Assembly (NCBI RefSeq): GCF_014236655.1
Contig: NZ_JACMYG010000012.1
Location: 1-64,000, forward strand
Origin: Pseudomonas kielensis
GTDB lineage: Bacteria > Pseudomonadota > Gammaproteobacteria > Pseudomonadales > Pseudomonadaceae
Direction of reading: 5' to 3'
DNA length: 64,000 nucleotides
Shown: piece by piece, positions 18,006 to 26,892 of the stretch
How the letters are laid out: every line of letters begins with the position of its first letter
How positions within the stretch are numbered: the first letter of the stretch is position 1
Program-made: the position numbers and the translations under genes
The notes under the pieces: generated by a model
Told to the model about the DNA's origin: nothing
Seen by the model: only the letters and a program-made list of their open reading frames with translations
The model's database searches: none

Positions 18006-18028
18006 CGGGTGACGGGTGACGGGTGACG
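18001..18028 (+). repeat. Four tandem copies of a 7-bp repeat over the stop codon
   Basis: GGTGACG is repeated four times in a row and then degenerates to GGCGGGC. The first copy contains the TGA stop of the GNAT-C39 gene. Slippage here would change only non-coding spacing or, if the stop copy were hit, the extreme C-terminus. Confidence 0.8.
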
Positions 18029-18179
18029 GGCGGGCAGGGTATTGAGTGACAAATCCGGACGCACCGCGCGGCATTCGCTCAGGTGACGAATGCCGCTAAG
18101 TTTTATGTCCGGTCAATGACTAAAAGAAGGGGGGCGAAAGAATAACGCGCTTATAAAAGTTCTAGGGGCGGGCGTCGGT

Positions 18180-18350
18180 CTATGCTTGGTGTTTATTATT
18201 GGAGAGATCCCTTTTTGTCGATGTTTTAGGGTGTGCCTCTGTTGTTCTGTTTTTCGAATGACGTTTGCTCAAGTGCTCAAACATAAAAGATGCGAGCCCG
18301 AACAATCCGATGATAGAAATGACCATAATGCCCAAGTCCGAGCTGTTCAT
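18180..18350 (-). CDS. Small membrane protein (56 residues)
   Basis: The minus-strand frame from the ATG at 18350 to the TAG at 18180 encodes 56 residues. Residues 6-24 (LGIMVISIIGLFGLASFMF) form one hydrophobic helix, followed by a basic, hydrophilic tail (HLSKRHSKNR then TKRDLSNNKHQA). A perfect GGGAG lies 6 bases upstream of the ATG, unusually good for a chance frame. No homologue is recognised. The next gene upstream on this strand is the cytochrome c at 18527-18904, about 180 bases away. Confidence 0.55.
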   Translation of the reverse strand: MNSSDLGIMVISIIGLFGLASFMFEHLSKRHSKNRTTEAHPKTSTKRDLSNNKHQA

Positions 18351-18526
18351 AGTGTTCTCCCGATGAATGTGCCCCGCAGGATAAAATACCTGCGGTGGAA
18401 CTCAAGGGGCTATACAACTTCTTTACGGCGCTCTCGGTTAATTATACGGGGTCGATGTTTTTGTCGGGGCGCGACGCTGTATGCAGCGAACTGCAGTTGC
18501 ATCGACGCCCGGCTCTTGTGTTCCCC

Positions 18527-18904
18527 TCATCGGTTGTTTGAAATGACACCAATCATGTATTGATTCAAATCGCGAAAATCCTTAACGCTCCAAGCGTGCG
18601 GCGCCACCTTGACACCATTCTCACGCAAGGTCCTGGGAATCAAGTCGCCATTGGGGCGCAGGATTATCGAGGAGACAATGACGCCCGGATAATCATGCAA
18701 GCGTTGTTTGAACGTGGCGGTGGTCAGGTCGGGTGTAGGAGGGGTGCTTTTATGGGCCAGCGGTCCGGTTCCCTTGATGTCTGTGCCGTGGCACATGGAG
18801 CATCGCTGGGTATAGAGGTTTTTCCCATTGGCATTGTCCGCGAACGACAGTGATGCCTGAGCCAGCGAGAACAGTCCTAGCGAAACGATGAACACTTTTT
18901 TCAT
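18527..18904 (-). CDS. Periplasmic c-type cytochrome
   Basis: About 125 residues from the ATG at 18904 (an in-frame ATG at 18913 would add MKN). The signal peptide MKKVFIVSLGLFSLAQASLS ends in FA. One haem-binding motif CSMCH follows (in LYTQRCSMCHGTDIKGTGPL), and the Met in NQYMIGV near the C-terminus can be the sixth ligand. It is a small class I cytochrome of the cbb3-associated or cytochrome c-551/552 type, so it carries electrons in the periplasm. No oxidase gene is adjacent and its partner is unknown. Confidence 0.8.
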   Translation of the reverse strand: MKKVFIVSLGLFSLAQASLSFADNANGKNLYTQRCSMCHGTDIKGTGPLAHKSTPPTPDLTTATFKQRLHDYPGVIVSSIILRPNGDLIPRTLRENGVKVAPHAWSVKDFRDLNQYMIGVISNNR

Positions 18905-18967
18905 GTTTTTCATCTTCCTTGATGGGGTGGGCGTCGAGTGGACGCGATTCGGTGCGCGCAAAAGATA

Positions 18968-19057
18968 TCAGGCAACGCGTGCGCAAGCTGTAGCTTCCTC
19001 CATCATCCACTCCACGAATGCCTTGACCTCATCGCGTTGCATCGCATCTTCGCCAGC
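18968..19057 (-). pseudogene. Possible LysR C-terminal remnant
   Basis: A 29-codon stretch ending at a TGA reads AGEDAMQRDEVKAFVEWMME then EATACARVA, which resembles the last helix of LysR-type regulators. It is preceded by an in-frame stop at 19058-19060 and no other part of a regulator is present. It fills much of the gap between the cytochrome gene and the exporter. The match is short and tentative. Confidence 0.28.
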
Positions 19058-19202
19058 TCACAGGTGGGCAAGCCTCCGCCATCGCCTCAGGGGCCTTCTG
19101 GCGTCGAGGAGTCATGGTGAAGACGAGTCGAGCCGTCGCAAAACCCTCAAGGCAACCGTTCAGTGGCAGAATCTCCTCAACTTGATGGTTCTGGAGAACA
19201 CC

Positions 19203-21062
19203 ATGCTTCGTGCGTTTGAACGAAGGCTCGACCCCTTTCCGCCCGATGAGGTGCCACCACCCCCTAACGGTCTGGCCCGCTTCCTGTGGGCCTGTACCCG
19301 GGGCGCCCGTGGTTACATCCTTGCGCTTGCGGTACTGAGTGCCGGTGTGTCGATTTACGAAGCCTGGCTGTTTTACTTCCTTGGGCAGGTCGTGGACCTG
19401 CTCTCGACCTGGCAGGCAGGCGGTGCAGCGGCGGCGCAGGAAAGTCGTGTGTTGTGGGGCATGGGCATCGTCATGGTGACCAGCGTTGGATTGGTGGCGT
19501 TGCGCACCATGGTGCAGCACCAGATCCTGGCGATTAACTTGCCGTTGCGCCTGCGTTGGGATTTCCATCGCCTGATGCTGCGGCAAAGCCTGTCGTTTTT
19601 TTCCGATGAGTTTTCCGGCCGGGTCACCACCAAGGTGATGCAAACGGCGCTGGCGGTGCGTGACGTGCTGTTCACCCTGATCGAGATCGCCCCCGGGATC
19701 GGCGTGTATTTGATTGCGATCATTGCACTGGCCGGCGGCTTCGCCCTGAAACTGATGCTGCCGTTCGTGGCCTGGGTCGTGTTGTTCGGCCTGGCCATGT
19801 GGTACTTCGTGCCTCGTCTGGGAAAAGTCGGGCAGGAGCAGGCCAATGCGCGGTCGATGATGACCGGGCGCATTTCAGACGCCTATACGAACATCACGAC
19901 GGTGAAGCTGTTCTCCCACTCCAATCGTGAAGCGCACTTCGCGCGTGCAGCGATGGAGGATTTCAAGCAAACCGGTTTTCGCCAGATGCGCCTGGTCAGC
20001 CAGTTCGAGATCGTCAACCAGGCACTGGTGGTGGCGTTGATCATGTCGGCCGGTGGTTATGCCCTGTGGCTATGGCACCACGGTGAGGTAGGCGCCGGTG
20101 CCGTGGCCGCAATCATTGCCATGGCCTTGCGTATCAATGGCATGTCGAACTGGGTCATGTGGCAAATGACCTCGCTGTTCGAGAGCATCGGCACCGTACA
20201 GGACGGCATGGCAACGCTGACCCTGGGCACCAAGGTGCAGGACGCGCCAGGTGCCGGCGCGCTCGTGACCTGCGGTGGGGCGGTCACCTTCGATAAGGTG
20301 AGCTTCAACTACAACGGCGAACGCCAGGTACTCAACGACCTGAGCCTGAGCATCCGCCCGGGCGAAAAAATCGGCCTGGTCGGCCGCTCTGGCGCGGGCA
20401 AGTCCACGCTGATCAACTTGCTGCTGCGCTTCTATGACGTCGACAGCGGGGAGATTCGCATCGATGGCCAGAACATCGCACACGTGACGCAAGACAGCCT
20501 GCGTGGCGCCATCGGCATGGTCACGCAGGATACTTCCCTGCTGCACCGCTCCATCCGCGACAACATCGCCTACGGCCGTCCCGATGCGACCGACGCGCAA
20601 ATCCGCCGCGCCGCGGCCAATGCCCAGGCCGATGAGTTCATCAGTCAACTGAGCGACCGGCAAGGCCACAGCGGCTACGACACCCTGGTGGGGGAACGGG
20701 GCATCAAGCTGTCCGGCGGCCAGCGCCAACGCGTGGCCATTGCCCGGGTAATGCTCAAGAACGCCCCGATCCTGCTGCTGGACGAGGCCACCAGCGCGCT
20801 GGACTCGGAAGTCGAAGTTGCCATCCAGGAAAGCCTCGACGAAATGATGCAGGGCAAGACGGTGATCGCCATTGCCCATCGGCTGTCGACGATTGCCGCC
20901 ATGGACCGGCTCATCGTCATGGATGACGGACGCATCATCGAACAGGGCACCCACAGCGAATTGCTCGGCAAGAACGGCGTCTATGCGCGCCTGTGGCAGC
21001 ATCAGAGCGGCGGGTTTCTGGGGGAGGACAACGGCGTGGTCGAGGCTATGGATCAGGCGTGA
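19203..21062 (+). CDS. ABC transporter, fused membrane and ATPase domains
   Basis: 619 residues. Six membrane helices span about 35-330 (exporter type I fold) and the nucleotide-binding domain about 365-605. Walker A GRSGAGKST lies at about 394-402, signature LSGGQRQR near 502 and Walker B ILLLDEATSALD near 522. This half-transporter should work as a homodimer exporting lipids, peptides or drugs (MsbA/MdlB group). The ATG at 19203 was chosen because GGAGA precedes it at the right distance. The frame is open for 105 codons further upstream, but that stretch has no exporter similarity and overlaps the cytochrome start. Confidence 0.88.
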   Translation: MLRAFERRLDPFPPDEVPPPPNGLARFLWACTRGARGYILALAVLSAGVSIYEAWLFYFLGQVVDLLSTWQAGGAAAAQESRVLWGMGIVMVTSVGLVALRTMVQHQILAINLPLRLRWDFHRLMLRQSLSFFSDEFSGRVTTKVMQTALAVRDVLFTLIEIAPGIGVYLIAIIALAGGFALKLMLPFVAWVVLFGLAMWYFVPRLGKVGQEQANARSMMTGRISDAYTNITTVKLFSHSNREAHFARAAMEDFKQTGFRQMRLVSQFEIVNQALVVALIMSAGGYALWLWHHGEVGAGAVAAIIAMALRINGMSNWVMWQMTSLFESIGTVQDGMATLTLGTKVQDAPGAGALVTCGGAVTFDKVSFNYNGERQVLNDLSLSIRPGEKIGLVGRSGAGKSTLINLLLRFYDVDSGEIRIDGQNIAHVTQDSLRGAIGMVTQDTSLLHRSIRDNIAYGRPDATDAQIRRAAANAQADEFISQLSDRQGHSGYDTLVGERGIKLSGGQRQRVAIARVMLKNAPILLLDEATSALDSEVEVAIQESLDEMMQGKTVIAIAHRLSTIAAMDRLIVMDDGRIIEQGTHSELLGKNGVYARLWQHQSGGFLGEDNGVVEAMDQA

Positions 21063-21123
21063 GTGCGCAGGGGCGCAGCAGAGCGAGCCGATGCAGTTCG
21101 CACCTGCCCAGCCATTAAAAAAA

Positions 21124-21170
21124 CCGCCCCTTTGCCACCGATTCCATCGTTTCTCGGGGGCGGCTTATTT
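21124..21170 (+). terminator. Possible terminator after the ABC exporter
   Basis: CCGCCCC (21124-21130) can pair with GGGGCGG (21157-21163) across a 26-base loop, followed by CTTATTT. The long loop and weak T-tract make it a modest candidate. Confidence 0.35.
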
Positions 21171-21236
21171 CCCTATATTGGCCGCCATACCCGGTGAGTG
21201 GCTGAACGCTCGCCATCCTTAGTGCGAGTAGTCTCT

Positions 21237-22514
21237 ATGAATAAAAAACCTGACAGCGCAGGACTCACCCATGCCGGCGCGGGGACCCGTGCGGTCTGGG
21301 GCGGGGAGCAGGGTGGACATCCCTACAACGCCACGCAAACGCCGATCGTTGCCAGTGCCGCCTACGCCTACGACGACATCGACGTCTGGTACGACGTGGC
21401 GCTGGGCAAGGCGCCCGGCTTCATCTACAGCCGCATGAGCAACCCGACGGTGGAGACCCTGGAAGCGAAGATCCGCCAACTGGAACAGGCCGAGTCTGCG
21501 GTGGCGTTCAGCAGCGGCATGGCGGCCATCAGCAGCGTGCTCTACACCTTCCTGGCCAACGGTGACCGGGTGGTGTCGACCAAGGACAGCTACGGCGGCA
21601 CCAACAAGATCTTCGAAGAATTCCTGCCGCGCATGGGGGTGCAGGTGACCTTGTGCGAGACCTTCGATCACGTTGAGATCGAAGCGCAAATCGCCAAGGG
21701 CTGCCGCGTGCTGTACCTGGAAACGCCGACCAACCCGACCCTGAAAATTCTCGACATCCAGCGTCTGGTTGCCGCGGCCAAGCGTGTCGGTGCGCTGGTG
21801 GTGGCCGACAACACCTTTGCCACCCCCCTGAACCAGAACCCACTGGCGCTGGGTGTGGATGTGGTGATCCACAGCGCGACCAAGTTTCTCAGCGGCCATG
21901 GCGACGTGCTCGGCGGCCTGGTGTGCGGCAGCGAAACCCTGATGGCCCAGGTCCGGCATTACCGGGAAATCAACGGCGCGTCCCTCGACCCGTTCTCGGC
22001 CTACCTGATCATCCGTGGCATCAAGACCCTGGTGCTGCGCATGCGCCAACAGCAGCACAGCGCCCGTGCCCTGGCGGATTACCTGTGCACCGAAGCCCTG
22101 GTGGAGTCGGTCAACTACCCAGGGTTGCCCAGCCATCCGAACCACAGTGTCGCTGCTGCGCAGATGCGCGGCTTTGGCGCCATCGTCAGCTTCGTGCTGG
22201 TGGGGGGCATGGACACGGTCAAGGTGCTGCTGCCACGCCTGCGGTTTGCCCATTGCGCGGGCAACCTGGGGGCGGTGGAAACCATCTACGGCCCGGCCCG
22301 CACCACCAGCCACGTCGAGAACACCCTGGAGGAGCGTCTCGCCCTGGGGATCTCCGAAGGGTTGGTGCGGGTCTCGGTCGGCATCGAAGACACCGATGAC
22401 CTGCTCGCGGACCTGCAGCAGGCGTTCGCCTATGTCCGGCGCGTTCGGGAAGAGCCGCCCGTATCCCTGGCACACCTCGCCAGTCATCCGTCTGGCGCCG
22501 AGGTCGCAAGCTGA
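21237..22514 (+). CDS. Cys/Met metabolism PLP enzyme (gamma-synthase/gamma-lyase family)
   Basis: 425 residues, fold-type I. The family signature is intact: YSRMSNPTVETLEAKIRQLE, AVAFSSGMAAISSVL, YLETPTNPTLKILDI, VADNTFATP and IHSATKFLSGHGDVLGG, in which Lys216 carries PLP. Members act at C-gamma or C-beta of homoserine esters, cystathionine, methionine or canavanine. The permease, homoserine dehydrogenase-like, aldehyde dehydrogenase and aminotransferase genes downstream favour a catabolic gamma-lyase or gamma-replacement role over methionine biosynthesis. The ATG at 21237 was preferred over an upstream in-frame codon because the protein aligns from here. Substrate is inferred. Confidence 0.82.
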   Translation: MNKKPDSAGLTHAGAGTRAVWGGEQGGHPYNATQTPIVASAAYAYDDIDVWYDVALGKAPGFIYSRMSNPTVETLEAKIRQLEQAESAVAFSSGMAAISSVLYTFLANGDRVVSTKDSYGGTNKIFEEFLPRMGVQVTLCETFDHVEIEAQIAKGCRVLYLETPTNPTLKILDIQRLVAAAKRVGALVVADNTFATPLNQNPLALGVDVVIHSATKFLSGHGDVLGGLVCGSETLMAQVRHYREINGASLDPFSAYLIIRGIKTLVLRMRQQQHSARALADYLCTEALVESVNYPGLPSHPNHSVAAAQMRGFGAIVSFVLVGGMDTVKVLLPRLRFAHCAGNLGAVETIYGPARTTSHVENTLEERLALGISEGLVRVSVGIEDTDDLLADLQQAFAYVRRVREEPPVSLAHLASHPSGAEVAS

Positions 22515-22532
22515 CGCTTGAGGGATCACCCG

Positions 22533-22557
22533 CCCCACGGCGAGTCCGTCCGTGGGG
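22533..22557 (+). other. Hairpin downstream of the gamma-lyase family gene
   Basis: CCCCACGG and CCGTGGGG make a perfect 8-bp stem with a 9-base loop, 19 bases after the stop. No T-tract follows, so partial termination or mRNA 3' protection before the permease gene is likelier than full termination. Confidence 0.4.
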
Positions 22558-22657
22558 ACTTCATGAAGAGCCATAACAATAAAACCTGGGTGCGCCTCTG
22601 CCGGGCAACCGTGCGCAGGCGCCAGTGCGTGCCCTAAACCCTTTCATGAGAATAACC

Positions 22658-24088
22658 ATGTCCATAAAAGAGCAAAAACTCGACCCCCGTTCCGGTTTCA
22701 AACAGGAAATGCAGACCCGCCACATCGTCATGCTGGCATTGGGCGGCGTGATCGGCACCGGCCTGTTCCTCACCTCCGGCTACACCGTCAACCAGGCCGG
22801 CCCACTGGGCGCGGTGATCGCGTACATCATTGGCGCGCTGATGGTCTACATGGTCATGATGTGCCTCGGCGAGCTGGCGGTGCAGATGCCGGAAACCGGC
22901 TCCTTCAGTACCTACGCCACGCGTTTTCTCGGCCCGGGCACCGGCTACACGGTGGCCTGGCTCTACTGGCTGACCTGGACGGTGGCCATCGGCTCGGAAT
23001 TCACCGCCGCCGGGATCCTCATGACGCGCTGGTTCCCGGACACCCCGGTGTGGATCTGGAGCGCCCTGTTTGCCGGAGTGGTGTTCCTGACCAACGTGGT
23101 TTCGGTGCGTCTGTTTGCCGAGACCGAATTCTGGTTGTCGCTGATCAAGGTGATAACCGTGGTGGTGTTCCTGGCGATTGGCGGCGGCGCGATTCTCGGC
23201 CTGTTGAACATCGACCAGGTACACAGCATCGGCCTGGGCAACTTCACCCGTGAAGGCTTGTTCCCCACCGGTTTCATGCCGATTGCCATGACCTTGCTGG
23301 CGGTGGCCTTTGCCTTTTCCGGCACCGAGTTGATCGGCATCGCCGCCGGTGAAACCAAGGACCCGCAACGCAATGTGCCGCGGGCCATCCGCACCACCGT
23401 GCTGCGCCTGGCGATCTTCTTTGTCGGCACCATCTTTGTCCTCGCGACCTTGCTGCCCCGTGAGCAGGCCGGGTTGGTGGAGAGTCCGTTTGTCACGGTG
23501 TTCACCTACATCGGCATTCCGTACTCCGCCGACATCATGAACTTCGTGATCATCACGGCCTTGCTGTCGGCAGCCAACTCCGGGTTGTACGCCGCCTCGC
23601 GGATGCTCTGGACCCTCAGCGACCAGGGGCACCTGCCCAAGCAGTTCTCGGCTCTGACCCGCATGGGCACGCCGCTCAACGCAATCATCGTGAGCATGGC
23701 CGGGGGCGCCGCCTCCCTGCTCAGCAGCGTGTTTGCCGCTGACACCATCTACCTGGCATTGGTGTCGATTTCCGGGCTGGCCGTGGTGGTGGTCTGGATG
23801 AGCATCGCCGCCAGCCAGATCGGCTTTCGCCGGCACTATGTGGCCAACGGCGGCGACATCCGTGACCTCAAGTTCAGGGTCCGGGGTTACCCGTGGGTGC
23901 CGTTGGGGGCGTTGGTCTGCTGCAGCCTGGCCTGCGTCGGCATCGCCTTTGATCCCGAGCAGCGCGTGGCCCTGTACTTCGGCCTGCCCTTCATCGCCTG
24001 GTGCTACTTCGTGTATTACATTACCCGCAAAAGCCGTGAGCGTCGCTTGGCGCTTGCCCCCTTGGCACAACCGTCCGATGCGTTCTAG
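22658..24088 (+). CDS. Amino acid permease (APC family)
   Basis: 476 residues, about 12 membrane helices. The N-terminal motif [20 protein letters not shown] and the later [24 protein letters not shown] are characteristic of the AAT/GABA-permease branch of APC transporters. It should be a proton-coupled importer of a polar amino acid in the inner membrane. The ATG at 22658 was chosen over ATG 22646 because the upstream codons lack family similarity. Placed between the PLP gamma-family enzyme and its LysR neighbour, it probably imports that pathway's substrate. Confidence 0.85.
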   Translation: MSIKEQKLDPRSGFKQEMQTRHIVMLALGGVIGTGLFLTSGYTVNQAGPLGAVIAYIIGALMVYMVMMCLGELAVQMPETGSFSTYATRFLGPGTGYTVAWLYWLTWTVAIGSEFTAAGILMTRWFPDTPVWIWSALFAGVVFLTNVVSVRLFAETEFWLSLIKVITVVVFLAIGGGAILGLLNIDQVHSIGLGNFTREGLFPTGFMPIAMTLLAVAFAFSGTELIGIAAGETKDPQRNVPRAIRTTVLRLAIFFVGTIFVLATLLPREQAGLVESPFVTVFTYIGIPYSADIMNFVIITALLSAANSGLYAASRMLWTLSDQGHLPKQFSALTRMGTPLNAIIVSMAGGAASLLSSVFAADTIYLALVSISGLAVVVVWMSIAASQIGFRRHYVANGGDIRDLKFRVRGYPWVPLGALVCCSLACVGIAFDPEQRVALYFGLPFIAWCYFVYYITRKSRERRLALAPLAQPSDAF

Positions 24089-24147
24089 CAACCGTCGACG
24101 GGCTGGGCAGATTCGCTCGGTGCGGGGGTGTTACAGAGGTCCAGGTC

Positions 24148-25038
24148 ATGAAGCAAAAAACCTTACCCCCGTTGAACTGGTTGCGGGCCTTCGAGGTGTC
24201 TGCCCGCTGCCTGAACTTCACCCACGCCGCCGACGAGTTGTTCCTGACCCAGGGCGCGGTCAGCCAACAGATCCGCCAGCTCGAAAGCCATCTGGGGGTG
24301 GCGCTGTTCAAGCGCTTGCCCCGTGGCCTGGGATTGACCGAGGAAGGGCAGGCCTACCTGCCCGTGGTGCAGGACGCGATCACTCGGCTGGCCGTGGGTA
24401 CCAACGAAATTTTCGGCCAGCACAAGCGCCGGCCGATCAAGGTGCGCGGCAGCCTGTCGTTCTTCGTGCACTGGCTGGCGCCCAGGCTGGTGGGGTTCCG
24501 CCAGGCGCATCCGCAGGTCGACATCCGCTACATCAGCAACATCTGGGTCAAGGAACTGGACGGCGAGGACGACATGGAGATCCGCTGGGGCCATGGGCAT
24601 TGGCCCGGCCTGGTGGCGCAGCGCCTGACCTGGGACAGCCTGTTCCCGGTCTGCTCGCCGGCGCTGATGGCGCGCTCGCCCCTCAAGGTCCCGGCCGATG
24701 TGGCCCAGCACCCGTTGCTGCACGTACTGGGTTACGAAGAAGGGTGGGGCTACTGGTTGAAGATGGTCGGCGCCGACAGCGTCGACTCCTCCACCGGCAT
24801 GCAGTTCGACACCCTGATCTCCACCTTGCGCATGGCCGAGTTGGGGCAGGGCATTGCCCTGGCCCGTTCGTCGATGGTGCTCGAGATGCTCGAGGACGGA
24901 CGCCTGGTGGAACCCTTCGCCCAGCGCATCGAAGCCAGCGAGTCGTTTTACCTGGTGCGCGGTGCCGGCACCGAGGAACACCCCGACGCGATCATGTTTG
25001 CCACCTGGCTGGTGGAGCAGGCGCATCGTCACAAATGA
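24148..25038 (+). CDS. LysR-type regulator (GcvA-like)
   Basis: 296 residues: winged HTH at about 8-65 (LNWLRAFEVSARCLNFTHAA then LTQGAVSQQIRQLESHLGVA) and a periplasmic-binding-protein-like effector domain from about 95. The GcvA-like N-terminus LPPLNWLRAFEVSAR is clear. It lies 60 bases after the permease and 16 bases before the threonine-synthase paralogue, all on one strand, so it is embedded in the cluster and likely controls it. The effector is probably the imported amino acid. Confidence 0.87.
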   Translation: MKQKTLPPLNWLRAFEVSARCLNFTHAADELFLTQGAVSQQIRQLESHLGVALFKRLPRGLGLTEEGQAYLPVVQDAITRLAVGTNEIFGQHKRRPIKVRGSLSFFVHWLAPRLVGFRQAHPQVDIRYISNIWVKELDGEDDMEIRWGHGHWPGLVAQRLTWDSLFPVCSPALMARSPLKVPADVAQHPLLHVLGYEEGWGYWLKMVGADSVDSSTGMQFDTLISTLRMAELGQGIALARSSMVLEMLEDGRLVEPFAQRIEASESFYLVRGAGTEEHPDAIMFATWLVEQAHRHK

Positions 25039-25054
25039 ATGGCCGGAGCCAACC

Positions 25055-26449
25055 ATGCGTTATGTAAGTACCCGCAATTGGGCCGTAGAGGCTGACTTCG
25101 AAAAGGTCGTGTTATCCGGACTGGCCGACGATGGGGGATTGTATGTGCCCGTCGAACTTCCCCACTTCAGCCCGCAGGACATTGCCAACTGGTCGACCCT
25201 GGCCTATGACGAACTGGCCTGGCGGGTGTTGCAGCCGTTTATCGGCGAGGCAATTGCCGAAGCGGATTTGCGGCCGCTGCTCAAGGCCGCTTGCCGCGGC
25301 TTCAGCCATCGGGCGATTGCGCCCCTGCACCAGGTCGACCGCAACGAGTGGGTGCTGGAGCTGTTCCACGGGCCCACCGGTTCCTCGAAGGACTTTGCCG
25401 CGCAACTGCAGGCCCAACTGGTGCAACACTTCCTGCGCAAGCGTCAGCGCCGGGCGGTAGTGCTGGGGGCCACCAATGGCGACACCGGGCTGGCGGCCAT
25501 CGAGGCGTTCAAACACTGCGCAGAAGTCGACGTGGTGCTGCTCTATCCGCAGACCGGCGTGGCACCGCAGCAGTGGCAGCAGTTGCAGGCGGTGAACCGA
25601 CCCGCAGTCCAGCGGTTCGCGGTCAACGGCAGCTTCGATCAGTGCCAGACCCTGGTCAGCCAGCTGTTCCAGCAGTGGCCGTGCGCCGACGCGTTGGCGG
25701 TCAGCTTCAACTCCAGCAACTGGGTCAGTGTGCTGGCGCAACTGGTGTTCTATTTCCACGCGGTGCTGCAACTGGGGGGTGGTCAGCGGCCCATCGGTTT
25801 CAGTGTGCCGGCGGCGAGCTTTGCCCAGGTGTATGCCGGGTACATTGCGCAGAAGATGGGACTGCCGATCACCCAGATCATTGTCGCGACCAATCAGAAT
25901 GATGCGCTGCACCAGCTGTTCCTGAAGAACCACTATGGTCGTTCGCAGGCCAACAAGACCCTGTCGCCGGCCATGGACCTGTCGATTTTCTCCAACCTCG
26001 AACGATTGCTCTGGGCGTTGTACGGGCGCGATGGTCAGGCGGTGAGTGCGCTGATGGCCGGGTTCGAGGCCAGTGGCGACATGCGCATGGCCAACGAGTG
26101 CTGGTTGCAGGCGCGGATGATCATTGACTCCTACGCGGTCAGCGATGCCGAGACCGTGCAGGAAATCAGCGCGCTGTACCGCGACACCGGCTACGTCATC
26201 GATCCCCACACGGCGACGGGCGTGCTCGCGGCCCGGCTCTATCGCCGCAGCCTGGTGGCGCCGATGGTAACCCTGGGCGAGATCGCTCCCGGCAAGTCGG
26301 CGCAGTTGCTCGGCGAGCTGGGGATCGTCCTGCCCGTGGTGCCTGCCCCGAGAGTGGAGCAGGGCGGCGATGGGGAATGTCGGATCGAGGCGGATGATTT
26401 GCACACACTTGAGCAACGCGTGGGCGCGCTGCAACGGGAGGCCCGGTGA
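25055..26449 (+). CDS. Threonine synthase paralogue with altered active-site loops
   Basis: 464 residues, aligning end to end with ThrC (MRYVSTRNWAVEADFEKVVL, then WVLELFHGPTGSSKDF with probable PLP Lys112). Several catalytic loops differ from what I recall for ThrC: LAFKDF is GSSKDF, GATSGDTG is GATNGDTG, and the PLP-phosphate loop VPTGNFGD is VPAASFAQ. The usual His-Pro-x-Lys segment near the C-terminus is replaced by EIAPGKSAQ. It is therefore unlikely to be the housekeeping threonine synthase and may act on an unphosphorylated homoserine derivative or have lost normal PLP use. The stop overlaps the GTG of the next gene. Confidence 0.78.
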   Translation: MRYVSTRNWAVEADFEKVVLSGLADDGGLYVPVELPHFSPQDIANWSTLAYDELAWRVLQPFIGEAIAEADLRPLLKAACRGFSHRAIAPLHQVDRNEWVLELFHGPTGSSKDFAAQLQAQLVQHFLRKRQRRAVVLGATNGDTGLAAIEAFKHCAEVDVVLLYPQTGVAPQQWQQLQAVNRPAVQRFAVNGSFDQCQTLVSQLFQQWPCADALAVSFNSSNWVSVLAQLVFYFHAVLQLGGGQRPIGFSVPAASFAQVYAGYIAQKMGLPITQIIVATNQNDALHQLFLKNHYGRSQANKTLSPAMDLSIFSNLERLLWALYGRDGQAVSALMAGFEASGDMRMANECWLQARMIIDSYAVSDAETVQEISALYRDTGYVIDPHTATGVLAARLYRRSLVAPMVTLGEIAPGKSAQLLGELGIVLPVVPAPRVEQGGDGECRIEADDLHTLEQRVGALQREAR

Positions 26450-26883
26450 AACGTATTCTCGATCCCCTCGATGAGCGCATCATCGCCGAGCTGCGGCTCA
26501 ATGCCCGGGCAGCCCATGCGGAGCTGGCGGCCAAGGTCAACCTGTCGCGCAATGCCGTGCGCCAGCGCATAGAGCGACTCGAGCGCGACGGTGCGATCCA
26601 GGGGTATACGGTACGCACGGGAGAGGGCCATTCCGGCGCCTCGAACATCAATGCGGTGATTTTTGTCTACCGCTACGACCGCATGCGCGGCGCCGAGGTG
26701 CTGCAGGCGCTGCGGGCCATCCCGGAAGTCATCCAGTGCGATGTGATGAGCGGCGAGTTCGACCTGATGCTGCGCGTCGGCGCCGCCAGCCCCGAGCGGG
26801 TGCACAAAGTCTGGAACCAGATCTCGGCACTGCCTGGGGTGGAAAATACCGTGACTTCGTTTGTGTTGTCGTCGGTGGTTTAG
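26446..26883 (+). CDS. Lrp/AsnC family regulator
   Basis: 145 residues, winged HTH at about 8-55 (LDERIIAELRLNARAAHAEL, then VNLSRNAVRQRIERLERDGA) and a RAM domain at about 65-140 (VIQCDVMSGEFDLMLRVGAA). It starts with GTG overlapping the TGA of the threonine-synthase paralogue, with GGGAGG upstream, so the two are translationally coupled. Being cotranscribed with amino-acid enzymes, it probably senses a pathway amino acid and controls the homoserine-dehydrogenase-like gene across the repeat-rich gap downstream. Confidence 0.88.
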   Translation: MKRILDPLDERIIAELRLNARAAHAELAAKVNLSRNAVRQRIERLERDGAIQGYTVRTGEGHSGASNINAVIFVYRYDRMRGAEVLQALRAIPEVIQCDVMSGEFDLMLRVGAASPERVHKVWNQISALPGVENTVTSFVLSSVV

Positions 26884-26892
26884 GGCGAGTCG

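Noticed and set aside
18186..18563. Plus-strand frame of 125 codons opposite the small membrane protein
   Set aside because: Cys/Arg-rich without domain or ribosome site; the minus-strand 56-codon frame is better supported.
18888..19202. N-terminal extension of the ABC exporter by 105 codons
   Set aside because: The stretch lacks exporter similarity and overlaps the start of the divergent cytochrome gene, and a good ribosome site precedes the ATG at 19203.
21219..22574. Long minus-strand open frame (about 450 codons) across the PLP gamma-family gene
   Set aside because: It mirrors a high-GC coding gene with clear domains on the + strand, is rich in His, Gln and Arg, and shows no motif; typical antisense shadow.
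22634..24091. Minus-strand frame of about 485 codons opposite the amino acid permease
   Set aside because: Low-complexity His/Gln/Gly composition and exact overlap with a well-recognised transporter; antisense artefact.
25055..26449. Housekeeping threonine synthase thrC
   Set aside because: Key PLP and phosphate loops are changed and it is not next to a normal hom gene; kept as a paralogue without a gene symbol.
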